DNA from: an uncultured Prevotellaceae bacterium
GTDB lineage: Bacteria; Bacteroidota; Bacteroidia; Bacteroidales; Bacteroidaceae
Direction of reading: 5' to 3'
Assembly (NCBI GenBank): GCA_900316445.1
Contig: ONCZ01000021.1
Span: 1 to 37,714, forward strand
DNA: 37,714 bases
The notes beneath the pieces are model-generated. The model was not told where the DNA came from and made no database searches. It worked only from the letters and a program-made list of their open reading frames with translations. The translations under genes were made by a program, and so were the position numbers. Of this stretch, positions 1-7,696 are shown piece by piece (the first letter of the stretch is position 1; every line of letters begins with the position of its first letter).

Positions 1-954
1 CTCTTCCTTCTTCAGGACATAGATAGAAGCCTTGAACTTCTTGAAGGGCTTGATCTGACCCGGATGGCAGAGCACCATACCGCGCTTGATCTCGTTCTTA
101 TCGATACCGCGGAGCAGCAGACCAACGTTATCACCAGCCTGACCCTCATCCAGGATCTTACGGAACATCTCAACACCAGTAACGACAGACTTCTTGTCCT
201 CACCGAGACCGAGCAGCTCGACCTCATCACCCACGTGGATCACACCAGTCTCGATACGACCAGTAGCAACAGTACCACGACCTGTGATAGAGAACACGTC
301 CTCAACAGGCATCAGGAAGGGCTTATCTGTAGCACGGGGAGGCTCCTGGATCCAAGTGTCACAGGTATCCATCAGCTCCATCACCTTGTCTTCCCACTTC
401 TCAACGCCGTTCAGGGCACCGAGGGCAGAACCACGGATAATAGGAGTATCATCCTCGAACTCATACTGAGCGAGAATCTCCTGGACCTCCATCTCAACGA
501 GCTCCAGCATCTCCTCGTCGTCAACCATATCGCACTTGTTCAGGAACACCACCAGACGGGGAACGTTCACCTGACGGGCGAGCAGCACGTGCTCACGGGT
601 CTGAGGCATAGGACCGTCAGTAGCAGCAACCACGAGGATAGCACCATCCATCTGGGCAGCACCAGTTACCATGTTCTTCACATAGTCAGCGTGTCCCGGG
701 CAGTCAACGTGAGCATAGTGACGCTTCTCTGTCTCATACTCAACGTGAGCGGTGTTGATAGTGATACCACGCTCCTTCTCCTCAGGAGCATTGTCAATCT
801 GATCGAATGACTTGATCTTACCCTCGTTACCAGCAACGCGCTTTGAAAGCACAAGCGTGATAGCGGCAGTCAAAGTTGTCTTACCGTGGTCAACGTGACC
901 GATAGTACCAATGTTTACGTGCGGTTTGGTACGCACAAAATTCTCTTTTGCCAT
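1..954 (-). CDS. tuf: Elongation factor Tu, partial (3' end outside window)
   Basis: EF-Tu is the GTPase that carries aminoacyl-tRNA to the ribosomal A site in the cytoplasm. The first 318 codons are visible, of about 395 usual for the family; the gene runs off the left edge. The start [16 protein letters not shown] is followed by the P-loop GHVDHGKT (residues 19-26), the effector region with RGITI, the DCPGH switch II motif and NKCD for guanine recognition. Domain II ([13 protein letters not shown]) is also present. It lies directly behind four tRNA genes on the same strand with no obvious promoter of its own in the 60-bp gap, so co-transcription and processing from the tRNA promoter is likely. 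Identification is essentially certain. Confidence 0.98.
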   Translation of the reverse strand, partial: MAKENFVRTKPHVNIGTIGHVDHGKTTLTAAITLVLSKRVAGNEGKIKSFDQIDNAPEEKERGITINTAHVEYETEKRHYAHVDCPGHADYVKNMVTGAAQMDGAILVVAATDGPMPQTREHVLLARQVNVPRLVVFLNKCDMVDDEEMLELVEMEVQEILAQYEFEDDTPIIRGSALGALNGVEKWEDKVMELMDTCDTWIQEPPRATDKPFLMPVEDVFSITGRGTVATGRIETGVIHVGDEVELLGLGEDKKSVVTGVEMFRKILDEGQAGDNVGLLLRGIDKNEIKRGMVLCHPGQIKPFKKFKASIYVLKKEE

Positions 955-1014
955 TTTTGTTGTTATTAAATGTTTATAAATTCTGAATTTTCAGTCTCCT
1001 CCTCTTTACAAGAG

Positions 1015-1086
<72 letters not shown>

Positions 1087-1092
1087 GAGTTG

Positions 1093-1165
1093 AGCGGAAA
1101 ACGGGGCTCAAACCCGCGACCCCCAGCTTGGAAGGCTAGTGCTCTATCGACTGAGCTATTTCCGC
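1093..1165 (-). tRNA. tRNA-Gly (anticodon TCC)
   Basis: Minus strand. Acceptor stem GCGGAAA/TTTCCGC, anticodon stem CTAGC/GCTGG (one G-T pair) around loop CTTCCAA, anticodon TCC, T loop with GTTTGAGCC. CCA is not encoded. Only 6 bp separate it from tRNA-Thr(GGT), as expected for a processed polycistronic precursor. Confidence 0.95.
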
Positions 1166-1181
1166 AGCATGTCTCTTGAAG

Positions 1182-1264
1182 TGGGTGCTGATGGATTCGA
1201 ACCACCGAAGTCGAAAGACAGCAGATTTACAGTCTGCCCCATTTGGCCACTCTGGAAAACACCC
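1182..1264 (-). tRNA. tRNA-Tyr (anticodon GTA)
   Basis: Minus strand, 83 nt with the long variable arm typical of bacterial tRNA-Tyr. Acceptor stem GGGTGTT/AGCACCC, anticodon loop CTGTAAA with anticodon GTA, T arm GGTTCGAATCC. CCA is not encoded. Confidence 0.95.
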
Positions 1265-1328
1265 AAATCGTTTGCTCTTTCGAGCTAACGCGGATTGGCT
1301 TTCGCCGCTCCTTTTTTCCTCCCTTTTG

Positions 1329-1402
1329 AGCCTCTTGTCGGATTCGAACCAACGACCCCGAGATTACAAATCACGTGCTCTGGCCAACTGAGCTAAAGAG
1401 GC
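1329..1402 (-). tRNA. tRNA-Thr (anticodon TGT)
   Basis: Minus strand. Acceptor stem GCCTCTT/AAGAGGC, D arm GCTCAGTTGGCCAGAGC, anticodon loop TTTGTAA with anticodon TGT (reads ACA/ACG), T arm GGTTCGAATCC. The anticodon stem CGTGA/TCTCG has one central T-T mismatch. It is the first tRNA behind the promoter at 1423-1453. Confidence 0.94.
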
Positions 1403-1422
1403 TTTTCTAAGCAGCCGCTCTC

Positions 1423-1453
1423 CAAAGTTACTACTTATTTTTGAATTACCAAA
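1423..1453 (-). promoter_or_regulatory. Bacteroidetes-type promoter of the tRNA-tuf cluster
   Basis: On the minus strand there is TTTG, exactly 19 bp of spacer, then TAACTTTG (-7 box at 1423-1430). This matches the Bacteroidetes sigma-ABfr consensus. It sits about 20 bp upstream of tRNA-Thr(TGT), so it most likely drives the four tRNAs and tuf. Confidence 0.8.
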
Positions 1454-1470
1454 ACTTTTCGATGTTTTTT

Positions 1471-1770
1471 TTATCTATTCCTTAATTTTTCCTTGAATTT
1501 CTGTAGTTGTGAGCGCATAGAGTCTACGCAAAGATCGATACTTTCCTCAAATGTATCGCTGGTCTTCTCAACAAACAGCGTGCTTCCGGGCACTGCCACA
1601 GAGAGACTGGCCTCCTTGTTCTGGGCCGTGGCCGGCTTCACTACTTTCAGCTGCACCTCCACCTTCTGTATATCCTCAAATGATTTTTCCAACTTGGCGA
1701 CCTTCTTTTCGATGAACGCCTCTAACTTCTCAGTAGCGTCGAAGTGAATCGACTGGATCTTAATCTCCAT
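1471..1770 (-). CDS. hpf: Ribosome hibernation promoting factor (HPF/YfiA family)
   Basis: A 99-residue short-form HPF/RaiA protein, which binds the 30S decoding region and inactivates or dimerises ribosomes in slow growth. The sequence starts MEIKIQSIHFDATEKLEAFIEKKV and keeps the beta-alpha-beta-beta-beta-alpha layout of the S30AE domain; there is no C-terminal extension as in long-form HPF. The ATG at 1770 is preceded by a strong GGAGG five bases upstream. An in-frame TTG twelve bases further upstream overlaps that ribosome site and was not chosen. It follows the Xer gene by 36 bp and precedes the tRNA-tuf cluster. Confidence 0.93.
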   Translation of the reverse strand: MEIKIQSIHFDATEKLEAFIEKKVAKLEKSFEDIQKVEVQLKVVKPATAQNKEASLSVAVPGSTLFVEKTSDTFEESIDLCVDSMRSQLQKFKEKLRNR

Positions 1771-1806
1771 AGTTACCTCCAATTTTAAAAGGGTTAATAA
1801 TAAGGT

Positions 1807-2685
1807 TCAGGCTCGGGGATGAGCCTCTTCATACACTCGTTTCAACTGCTCGAACGTGGTGTGGGCATAGATCTCCGTCGTACTGACGCTCTCGTGGCCC
1901 AACAGGTTCTTGATACTCTCAAGGCCTGCACCGTTGTTCAGCATCGCCGTGGCAAAAGTGTGACGCAGCACGTGGGGAGAGCGTTTCTTCAACGACGTCG
2001 CCCCTGTCAGGTGCTGATGCACGATCTGATAAACCTGGTCGCCCGTCATCCGATGGCCCTTGTCACTCAGGAACAGGGCGTCGCAATCACCATCCACCTG
2101 TTCATCGCGCACGGCGATATACCTTTTGAGGGTCTCAGCCAGTTCCGCGCCGAAAGGCACGATGCGCTGTTTGTTGCGCTTACCCGTCACCTTGAGCTGG
2201 CAGGACTCGAAGTCCACATCGGCATTGTTCAGTCCCGTCAACTCCGAACGACGGAGTCCCGTCTCATATAATAATATAAAAAAGGTACGCGCGCGAACCT
2301 CTTTATAACTATCACCCCACTCGATATCGTCGAGCAGACGGTCCATCTCTCCCTCACGGAGGAACTGCGGCAGGGGCTTCGATTTCTTCGGACCCGTCAC
2401 AGCGTGGGCGGGATCCTTCTCCACCAGCCTTCGCTTCAGGGCAAAGCGAAAAAAGGAACGCAATGCACTCAACTTCTTATTGATCGTTGATGCATTGTTT
2501 CCTCTATCCATCAGACTCTCCATCCAGTCACGGATCAGGTCGGTGTCCACCGTCCCTAAGGAGAGCCCGCCATCCCTAAAAATCAGATACGATTCAAACT
2601 CCCGAAGGCTATCCTCGTATGTCTGCACGGTCTGCGGTGACGCATTCCGCTCGAAGCGCAGGTAGTTTAGAAACTGGTCTATCAT
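1807..2685 (-). CDS. Tyrosine recombinase, XerC/XerD type
   Basis: A 292-aa tyrosine recombinase. Residues about 1-85 form the SAM-like core-binding domain and about 105-285 the catalytic domain. The catalytic set is visible: R145 (ETGLRRSEL), K169, H238 and R241 (HVLRHTFAT), H264 (LLGHESVSTT) and the nucleophile Y273 (IYAHTT). Size and motifs fit the housekeeping Xer enzymes that resolve chromosome dimers at dif rather than phage or conjugative integrases, which usually carry an extra N-terminal domain. The position between rpsU and hpf agrees with a housekeeping role. Whether it is the XerC or the XerD partner cannot be told here. Confidence 0.92.
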   Translation of the reverse strand: MIDQFLNYLRFERNASPQTVQTYEDSLREFESYLIFRDGGLSLGTVDTDLIRDWMESLMDRGNNASTINKKLSALRSFFRFALKRRLVEKDPAHAVTGPKKSKPLPQFLREGEMDRLLDDIEWGDSYKEVRARTFFILLYETGLRRSELTGLNNADVDFESCQLKVTGKRNKQRIVPFGAELAETLKRYIAVRDEQVDGDCDALFLSDKGHRMTGDQVYQIVHQHLTGATSLKKRSPHVLRHTFATAMLNNGAGLESIKNLLGHESVSTTEIYAHTTFEQLKRVYEEAHPRA

Positions 2686-2781
2686 TCTATTGCCTTTTGA
2701 CAGAATTTTAGTAACATTCTGTTTTCGGCTACGAATTTACGAAGAATTTTCGAAACTACCAAATTTTTCGGGGACTTTTTT

Positions 2782-2973
2782 TTATTCCTCGTTCGCACGA
2801 AGCTGCTGTACGTAAATGGCGTGCTCCATCTTCAGGCGCTTCAGTACAGACGGCTTATCGAACTGCTGACGACGGCGCAGCTCCTTGATAACCCCTGTCT
2901 TCTCGAACTTTCTCTTGAACTTCTTGAGGGCCTTCTCGATGTTCTCGCCTTCTTTTACCGGTACAATAATCAT
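2782..2973 (-). CDS. rpsU: 30S ribosomal protein S21
   Basis: A 63-aa basic protein, MIIVPVKEGENIEKALKKFK at the start, followed by KRKFEKTGVIKELRRRQQF, characteristic of bS21. This small subunit protein contacts 16S rRNA near the anti-Shine-Dalgarno region. It heads the minus-strand block; the 96-bp gap to the Xer gene has no clear new promoter. The length is normal for Bacteroidetes S21. Confidence 0.97.
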   Translation of the reverse strand: MIIVPVKEGENIEKALKKFKRKFEKTGVIKELRRRQQFDKPSVLKRLKMEHAIYVQQLRANEE

Positions 2974-3041
2974 TTGTCTTTTGCTTTAAAATTTTATGTT
3001 AAACTTCATGCCTCGGGCACAGGTGCCACGAAAAGCGGGTG

Positions 3042-3072
3042 CAAAGTTACAACATTTTTAGGAATCCACCAA
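3042..3072 (-). promoter_or_regulatory. Promoter of rpsU
   Basis: Minus strand TTG (3070-3072), 20-bp spacer, TAACTTTG (3042-3049). The predicted transcript begins about 65 nt before the rpsU start codon. Confidence 0.7.
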
Positions 3073-3128
3073 GTTTTTATCTTATTTTTATTAAAAACAA
3101 CTGATAATTTTCTGATATTTTATCAATT

Positions 3129-3152
3129 GTTGTCTAAGTTGTCATAGTTGTC
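3129..3152. repeat. 9-bp tandem repeat after the aminopeptidase gene
   Basis: GTTGTC recurs at 3129, 3138 and 3147, a strict 9-bp period. It begins 7 bp beyond the stop codon of the aminopeptidase gene, in its 3' untranslated region. It belongs to the class of short-period repeats seen elsewhere in the window. Confidence 0.6.
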
Positions 3153-3159
3153 GTTAAAA

Positions 3160-4989
3160 TCAGATTGGAGCACAAGCCTCGCGAAGCCAATCTGTTTCAT
3201 CATCGGAGAGGTAAGGCGAAAGGGTATCGAAGACACGCTGGTGGTAGTCGTTGAGCCAATCGATTTCCTCGGGCAGGAGCATATCGATAAGGATAGGCGC
3301 CTTGTCGATGGGACAGAGGGTGAGCGACTCGAACTGCAGGAACTTGCCGAACTCCGTTTCCTTATACGGCACGATAAGAAGCGTATTCTCGATACGCACG
3401 CCGAACTTACCTGCAAGATAGATGCCCGGTTCGTCTGTGATGGTCATTCTTTCCACCAAGGGCGCAGGCTTCCACTCCATACGGAACTGATGCGGACCCT
3501 CATGCACGTTGAGATAAGTACCCACACCGTGACCCGTGCCGTGCAGATAGTTCAGCCCTTCGCGCCACATGGCCTGACGGGCAAGAATATCGATCTGCGT
3601 ACCACTGGCACCACTGGGGAACTTACACAGTTCAATCTGAATATGGCCCTTCAGCACCAGCGTATAGACCCTCTTCATTTCCTCCGTCAGCGGTCCGAGG
3701 GCAATGGTACGGGTGATATCCGTCGTACCATCGAGATACTGCGCACCACTGTCGAGCAACAGCAACCCGCTGGGTTCCAAGGGGATATCCGTCTCTGGTG
3801 TCGCCTCATAATGAACGATGGCCCCATGCGCCCCATAGCCCGCGATGGTATCAAAGGAGATACCCCTGAAGAGCGGCTGCTCAGCACGAAGGCTCTCTAA
3901 CTTGTCAGAAACCGATATTTCAGAATACTCCGAATAATCAGAACATTCCGATAGCCACTTCAAAAACTTTACCATCGCGATGCCGTCTTTCAGCATCGCC
4001 GACCTAAAACCCGCTATTTCCCTTTCATTCTTCACGGTCTTCATCCGCTTCACGGGCGACTCTTCCTCTACGATTTCCGTCTGAGGGTGATTGTCCCGAC
4101 GACCTTTGTTCCTGACAACTTCATAAAGTCGGTAGTTGATCTCATCAGGATCGAGCAGGATATTGTATTCAAAGTAGTTCTTCAGACCATTCTCCACCTG
4201 CTCATAATCCTCCACCTTGATATCCTCCGCCTTCAGATAGGCAGAGACCTCGGGCGTCAGCTTCACCTTATTTATATATAATGTGACGCTCTTCGACGAG
4301 ATGAGCAGATACGAGACGAAAACAGGATTACAATGCACATCTGAGCCTCGAAGATTCAACGTCCAGGCTATATCGTCGAGAGCAGCCATCAGCAAACCAT
4401 CCGCATGTTTCTCCCGCAGGGCCTGACGGATACGGCCGATCTTGTCACGACTGCTCTCCCCCGCATATTCTATCGGATAGATCTCCACAGGATTCTCAGG
4501 TATCACTGGACGGTCCTTCCAGATCAGTTTCAGCGGATCGAAGTTCGTCCGCAGCGTGAGGCCATTCTGCTTACGAAGGTCTGTTATCAGTTCCTTCACC
4601 TCATTCACAGAACTGCATCGGCCGTCGATGGCCACCTCGCTCCAGTCCTCATACGGATGGCGACTCTGCATGATCTCCTTACCCAACCACTCGGCAATCG
4701 TTGGCGTACCCTCGATCTTCAGTTTCATCAGTTGATACTCCGTCCCCTTCAACTGTTCCTCAGCCGCAAGGAAATAACGCGAGTCCGTCCAAAGGGCTGC
4801 CGACGTCAGCGTCACCACCGCCGTACCTGCCGAACCGTTGAAACCGCTGATCCACTCCCTAGCCTTCCAATGGTCAGCCACATATTCACTCTGATGGGGG
4901 TCTGTACTGGGGAAGATGCAGGCCGCAAGATGCTCCCGCCTCATCACCTCCCGAAGGTCTTCCAATCGTTTATTAATCGTTTCTGCCAT
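3160..4989 (-). CDS. Xaa-Pro aminopeptidase (peptidase M24B)
   Basis: A 609-aa aminopeptidase P that removes the N-terminal residue before proline, acting in the cytoplasm (no signal peptide). It has two creatinase-like N-terminal domains (about 1-140 and 150-310), then the pita-bread M24 domain. The five metal ligands are visible: D413 and D424 (LDSGAQYLDGTTDITRT), H487 (HGTGHGVGTYL), E520 (TDEPGIY) and E534 (VRIENTLL). The C-terminal extension with the LPEEIDWLNDYH region is typical of the long, eukaryote-like form common in Bacteroidetes. It starts 3 bp after the stop of the upstream lipoprotein gene, so the two form an operon. Confidence 0.95.
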   Translation of the reverse strand: MAETINKRLEDLREVMRREHLAACIFPSTDPHQSEYVADHWKAREWISGFNGSAGTAVVTLTSAALWTDSRYFLAAEEQLKGTEYQLMKLKIEGTPTIAEWLGKEIMQSRHPYEDWSEVAIDGRCSSVNEVKELITDLRKQNGLTLRTNFDPLKLIWKDRPVIPENPVEIYPIEYAGESSRDKIGRIRQALREKHADGLLMAALDDIAWTLNLRGSDVHCNPVFVSYLLISSKSVTLYINKVKLTPEVSAYLKAEDIKVEDYEQVENGLKNYFEYNILLDPDEINYRLYEVVRNKGRRDNHPQTEIVEEESPVKRMKTVKNEREIAGFRSAMLKDGIAMVKFLKWLSECSDYSEYSEISVSDKLESLRAEQPLFRGISFDTIAGYGAHGAIVHYEATPETDIPLEPSGLLLLDSGAQYLDGTTDITRTIALGPLTEEMKRVYTLVLKGHIQIELCKFPSGASGTQIDILARQAMWREGLNYLHGTGHGVGTYLNVHEGPHQFRMEWKPAPLVERMTITDEPGIYLAGKFGVRIENTLLIVPYKETEFGKFLQFESLTLCPIDKAPILIDMLLPEEIDWLNDYHQRVFDTLSPYLSDDETDWLREACAPI

Positions 4990-4992
4990 ATT

Positions 4993-6414
4993 CTACTCGT
5001 ATTTCACACAGCGATAAGAGGGATTGACGGAATTGGGCATGCAGTCCGCAGCACTACGACTGAGAGCGAAAACCACGCGCCCTTCAGCATCGTGCTCAGA
5101 GACAAGGCGGGTGTTATTGCCTGCCTCACTGCTCCAGCCCCAGCCCACTGTGAAGCGGTCACCACTGAAAAGCTGCACAGCTCCACAGGCCTGAGTGAAG
5201 TAATTTCCACCAGGGTTGAGCATATCACCACCACCAGAGACTTCTCCCGTCTCAGGATCGACATTGAGGCGGAGCACCCGTGTGAGTTGCGGGTCGTGAC
5301 CGTTGCCATTGTCAAAGAGCGTCAACGTATTATCTTTGTGGAAAGTGGCATAGTGCTGACCATAGAAACTCAGGCTGTCAGCCAATGCCTCGCCGTTGAT
5401 ACGCCAGAGGATGTCACCCGTCTCGTGGTCGATCTTCAGCAATGAGCTGAGGGCACGGAAGGAACAGAGCCAATTGTCATCCGGCAACACCTGCACGGAA
5501 TTAAAATGTACGTAGTCGTAGCTGGTGTCGAACACGGGACTGCCCCACTCAGCCATCTCCTTGTGGTCGCTGCTCCACCAATCGAACACCACCTCACCAT
5601 TCTCCACCTCCTGCAGATAGCCGACGGCAAGCATCTTGCCGTCCACCTCACGCTCCACATACGAAGCCGAGGCAATCCAGTGCGTGGGCGAGAAGAAATA
5701 GAAGTCGTGGCCGTCAAGAGGCTCGCCACCCTTCAGATAACCGTCGCGACTGGGCAGGGCGTGAATGGTATCTACAGGAACATAGTGGTCATCGAGTAGC
5801 ACGCGCATCCCAGGGTCGTAGCCCGTGAAAGCACGGTCGGCGAAGTTATCGTCAGGAGCATGGAAACTATAATAGGTCTTACCGTCGAACACATGTTTCT
5901 TGAAATCCCAGTAACCTAACTCTTTGAAAGTGCCGACATCTAACGTGGGATCGTAACGGTAATAGAGGATCTGCCCGTCGTTATCGTACTTCATGATGAG
6001 CCGCTGGTAGATAAACGAGAGATAGAAATCGCCAGGAATGACGCCCTTACCCTCGGCCACGATATCGGGAATACCGCTGTGGAGGGCGTTCAGACGCACG
6101 ATACCACTCTGTCCGCCAATCGTGTAGGCAATCTCTATCTGCTTGTCCTTCGCAATCCCCGTAAAGGGCGAAACGGTGATGCTCTCGAACGCATCATCAT
6201 TCTCAACGCGGATGTCGGGCTCGAACTCGGAGTTGAGGGTTCTGAGATCAACAGCCTCTGTGGCAGGCAACGCAATATCATAATGCTCGCCATTCACGTA
6301 AAGACACATCTCCCCTATCGGCACAGGTCCGACAGTATTATCTTCAATGGAGGTACATGCTGCAAGTCCGCATATCGCGACACCCAGCAAAAGGATTGAA
6401 AGTCTGCTATTCAT
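4993..6414 (-). CDS. Aryl-sulfate sulfotransferase-like lipoprotein
   Basis: A 473-aa predicted lipoprotein. A signal peptide ends in the lipobox LAAC (about residues 16-19), so the protein is probably membrane-anchored outside the cytoplasm. The body resembles the ASST family beta-propeller, which moves sulfate between phenols in the periplasm: an early beta-sandwich region, then blades with motifs such as DNWLCSFRALSSLLKID, GDILWRING and an H-containing QHYATFHKDNTLTLFDNG. That histidine is in the place where the family keeps its catalytic histidine. The in-frame start at 6465 was rejected because the ATG at 6414 gives a clean signal peptide and sits behind a -7 box. The substrate is unknown; another propeller lipoprotein family is possible. 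Confidence 0.65.
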   Translation of the reverse strand: MNSRLSILLLGVAICGLAACTSIEDNTVGPVPIGEMCLYVNGEHYDIALPATEAVDLRTLNSEFEPDIRVENDDAFESITVSPFTGIAKDKQIEIAYTIGGQSGIVRLNALHSGIPDIVAEGKGVIPGDFYLSFIYQRLIMKYDNDGQILYYRYDPTLDVGTFKELGYWDFKKHVFDGKTYYSFHAPDDNFADRAFTGYDPGMRVLLDDHYVPVDTIHALPSRDGYLKGGEPLDGHDFYFFSPTHWIASASYVEREVDGKMLAVGYLQEVENGEVVFDWWSSDHKEMAEWGSPVFDTSYDYVHFNSVQVLPDDNWLCSFRALSSLLKIDHETGDILWRINGEALADSLSFYGQHYATFHKDNTLTLFDNGNGHDPQLTRVLRLNVDPETGEVSGGGDMLNPGGNYFTQACGAVQLFSGDRFTVGWGWSSEAGNNTRLVSEHDAEGRVVFALSRSAADCMPNSVNPSYRCVKYE

Positions 6415-6422
6415 AACGGGTA

Positions 6423-6430
6423 CAAAGATA
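6423..6430 (-). promoter_or_regulatory. -7 box directly before the sulfotransferase-like gene
   Basis: TATCTTTG on the minus strand, with only 8 nt between it and the ATG at 6414. The transcript should start within a few bases of the start codon, so the mRNA is probably leaderless or nearly so. Confidence 0.6.
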
Positions 6431-6497
6431 CAAAATATTTTCCAAACCACCAAACATTTCTTCAAAGATTATCCCCGTGAGTCTTCTCTCTATGCCT

Positions 6498-6709
6498 TTA
6501 CCGCCTACAGTCTATGTCGTTAGTGCCTGCTTCCTATGTCGTTAGTGCCTTGAAAGTATAAGGTTGACTTAAGTCAACCAAGTGGACGACATAAGTCAAT
6601 CTACTGGTTGACTAAAGTCATCCAAGTGATTGACAGTAGTCAACCATATAGTATATAGGCAGTAAAAACAGAGTCTGTAGGCACTAACGACGTAGGGAGT
6701 AGGCACTAA
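6498..6709. repeat. Symmetric 22-bp-period repeat element (3+4+3 units)
   Basis: TTAGTGCCT-type nonamers begin at 6498 (TTACCGCCT), 6520 and 6542, 22 bp apart. Four imperfect 18-bp palindromes of the type GGTTGACTTAAGTCAACC follow at 6562, 6584, 6606 and 6628, again 22 bp apart with 4-bp spacers AAGT, TACT, AAGT. Inverted nonamers AGGCAGTAA, AGGCACTAA, AGGCACTAA begin at 6657, 6679 and 6701. Every matched pair is centred on 6603.5. Outer units pair at about 15-16 of 22 positions, so the whole could form a long cruciform or RNA hairpin. No coding sequence is present. Confidence 0.85.
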
Positions 6710-6746
6710 AGCCGAAGGAGAATGTCTCTTCTCTTATCTGACAGAC

Positions 6747-6778
6747 AAGAATCGCTACCATTACTGATAGCGATTCTT
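6747..6778 (-). terminator. Hairpin after the small membrane-protein operon
   Basis: Perfect 11-bp stem AAGAATCGCTA/TAGCGATTCTT with a 10-nt loop, 53 bp beyond the stop of the 30-aa ORF. There is only a very short T run on either strand, so it is a terminator candidate rather than a textbook one. Confidence 0.5.
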
Positions 6779-6830
6779 TGTATGAAACTGCTCACGGGAC
6801 CTGTTCCTGTGAGTCCACGTAATCCATGCT

Positions 6831-6923
6831 CTATACTGTCTGGTCTTGAAAATAGAAGTGCGACCAGATAATTCCGATAATCGCAATCACTCCTAAAATT
6901 GCAAATAGTACAATCAATGCCAT
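6831..6923 (-). CDS. 30-aa single-pass membrane peptide (unannotated-type small ORF)
   Basis: An ATG at 6923 opens a 30-codon frame reading MALIVLFAILGVIAIIGIIW followed by SHFYFQDQTV and a TAG stop. About 19 consecutive hydrophobic residues form one membrane helix with a short polar tail. AAAGGA lies a few bases upstream as a plausible ribosome site, and the start is 7 bp after the stop of the 88-aa membrane protein, so translational coupling is likely. No function is recognised. The codons give a coherent hydrophobic segment with no stops, which supports a real gene, but the length alone is not proof. Confidence 0.6.
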   Translation of the reverse strand: MALIVLFAILGVIAIIGIIWSHFYFQDQTV

Positions 6924-6930
6924 ATCCTTT

Positions 6931-7197
6931 TTATTTAAGTTTTCCTATTAGAATAAATCCAAATGCAATGAAAGACATTACCGTCCCTAATCCAATGAAG
7001 ATAAGCAACCAAAGATTAACATCTTGTTGCATCACACTCGCCAAGACAACTCCTCCTAAGATGAGTTTCGCAATATCGAGACAGAATTTGCCTCCTTCGA
7101 GTATCAGTTTCTCTTTGCGAACTGGTTTCTTTTCACTTTGCAACTGCTTGTTGATTTGAGCAGTTTGGGCTTTCGCCTTTTCTCTCCGATTACTCAT
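6931..7197 (-). CDS. Small two-helix membrane protein (DUF6722-like)
   Basis: An 88-aa protein starting MSNRREKAKAQTAQINKQL. A charged N-terminal half (many K, R, E, Q, probably helical and cytoplasmic) is followed by KFCLDIAKLILGGVVLASVM and a second hydrophobic stretch LWLLIFIGLGTVMSFIAFGF, so two membrane helices. The pattern resembles the small Bacteroidales family I know as DUF6722; function unknown. An upstream in-frame start at 7251 would add a hydrophobic segment; the ATG at 7197 was chosen because it gives the family-like N-terminus. It probably forms an operon with the 30-aa peptide. Confidence 0.65.
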   Translation of the reverse strand: MSNRREKAKAQTAQINKQLQSEKKPVRKEKLILEGGKFCLDIAKLILGGVVLASVMQQDVNLWLLIFIGLGTVMSFIAFGFILIGKLK

Positions 7198-7316
7198 GGC
7201 AAAAGTACATAAAAGAATTGAAACTGCCAAGAATACTTGGAGAATTAACACATTTTTTTGCTATTTGTGCTCTCATACGCTTTATATTTAAATGTTATAC
7301 AATAAGTTTGTGGGTG

Positions 7317-7324
7317 CAAAGATA
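7317..7324 (-). promoter_or_regulatory. -7 box for the small membrane-protein operon
   Basis: TATCTTTG on the minus strand, with TTG of a CTTGG sequence roughly 20 bp further upstream as the -33 candidate. It predicts a 5' leader of about 115 nt before the ATG at 7197. Confidence 0.55.
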
Positions 7325-7361
7325 CGAACAATTTTTGAATCGTCCAAGCTTTTTGCAAAAA

Positions 7362-7391
7362 AAGTGCGGACAGCAGAAGCCATCCGCACTT
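7362..7391 (-). terminator. Intrinsic terminator, minus strand
   Basis: Stem AAGTGCGGA/TCCGCACTT (9 bp, 12-nt loop) followed on the minus strand by a run of seven T including the last stem bases. It lies about 590 bp beyond the stop of the nearest upstream minus-strand gene (7976) and just ahead of the next promoter. Confidence 0.65.
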
Positions 7392-7481
7392 GAGTTTGAA
7401 ATATAGTAATCGTCTTGCTGTGTTGTTATCAATTGGACCTGGCCATGCTGTTATACTGTACGATTCATGTTGTCTGAGCAG

Positions 7482-7528
7482 GGGAGGTCCAAGGGAGGTG
7501 TAAGGGAGGTCTTGTCTGAAGACCTCCC
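7482..7528. repeat. 11-bp GGGAGGT tandem repeats ending in a hairpin
   Basis: GGGAGGT begins at 7482, 7493 and 7504, an 11-bp period. The third copy forms a perfect 10-bp stem, GGGAGGTCTT with AAGACCTCCC (7504-7513 and 7519-7528) and a 5-nt loop. A further GGGAGGT copy occurs at 7570. Confidence 0.75.
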
Positions 7529-7696
7529 GTGTTGAAACCCCGATATACACAGGCGTTTCAAAAGAGGACGGGAGGTCTGATAGCTTTTCAGAGACGACAA
7601 CGAAATCAGGGCGAACGTGTTAAGTTTTTGGATGGTATTGAGAAAAGGACGGAATCATTTTATTTTACATTCCGAACAACCTGAGAGTTTTCTTGA

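Larger units (their letters stand above)
6415..6830. other. Intergenic region, 416 bp, repeat element and hairpin
   Basis: No gene was recognised. The stretch holds the promoter of the sulfotransferase-like gene (6423-6430), the 22-bp-period symmetric element (6498-6709), a terminator-like hairpin (6747-6778) and a weaker imperfect hairpin (CTCAC/GTGAG, about 6791-6813). Confidence 0.7.

Noticed and set aside
1807-2685. Integrase of a mobile element
   Set aside because: The protein has Xer size and the locus (rpsU, hpf, tRNAs, tuf) is housekeeping; no flanking direct repeats, excisionase or cargo genes were seen despite the nearby tRNAs.
3920-3955. Four 9-bp units (TCAGAATAC, TCCGAATAA and similar) inside the aminopeptidase gene
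   Set aside because: They encode SDYSEYSEI-like residues in a segment that seems to have the usual family length, so there is no clear insertion; kept out of the repeat list.
4405-5445. A 346-codon plus-strand frame opposite the aminopeptidase and sulfotransferase-like genes
   Set aside because: It spans two well-supported genes on the other strand and has no start context or motif.
6498-6709. CRISPR array interpretation of the 22-bp-period element
   Set aside because: The units are contiguous with no unique spacers of constant length, they are palindromic and inverted about a centre, and no cas gene is near.
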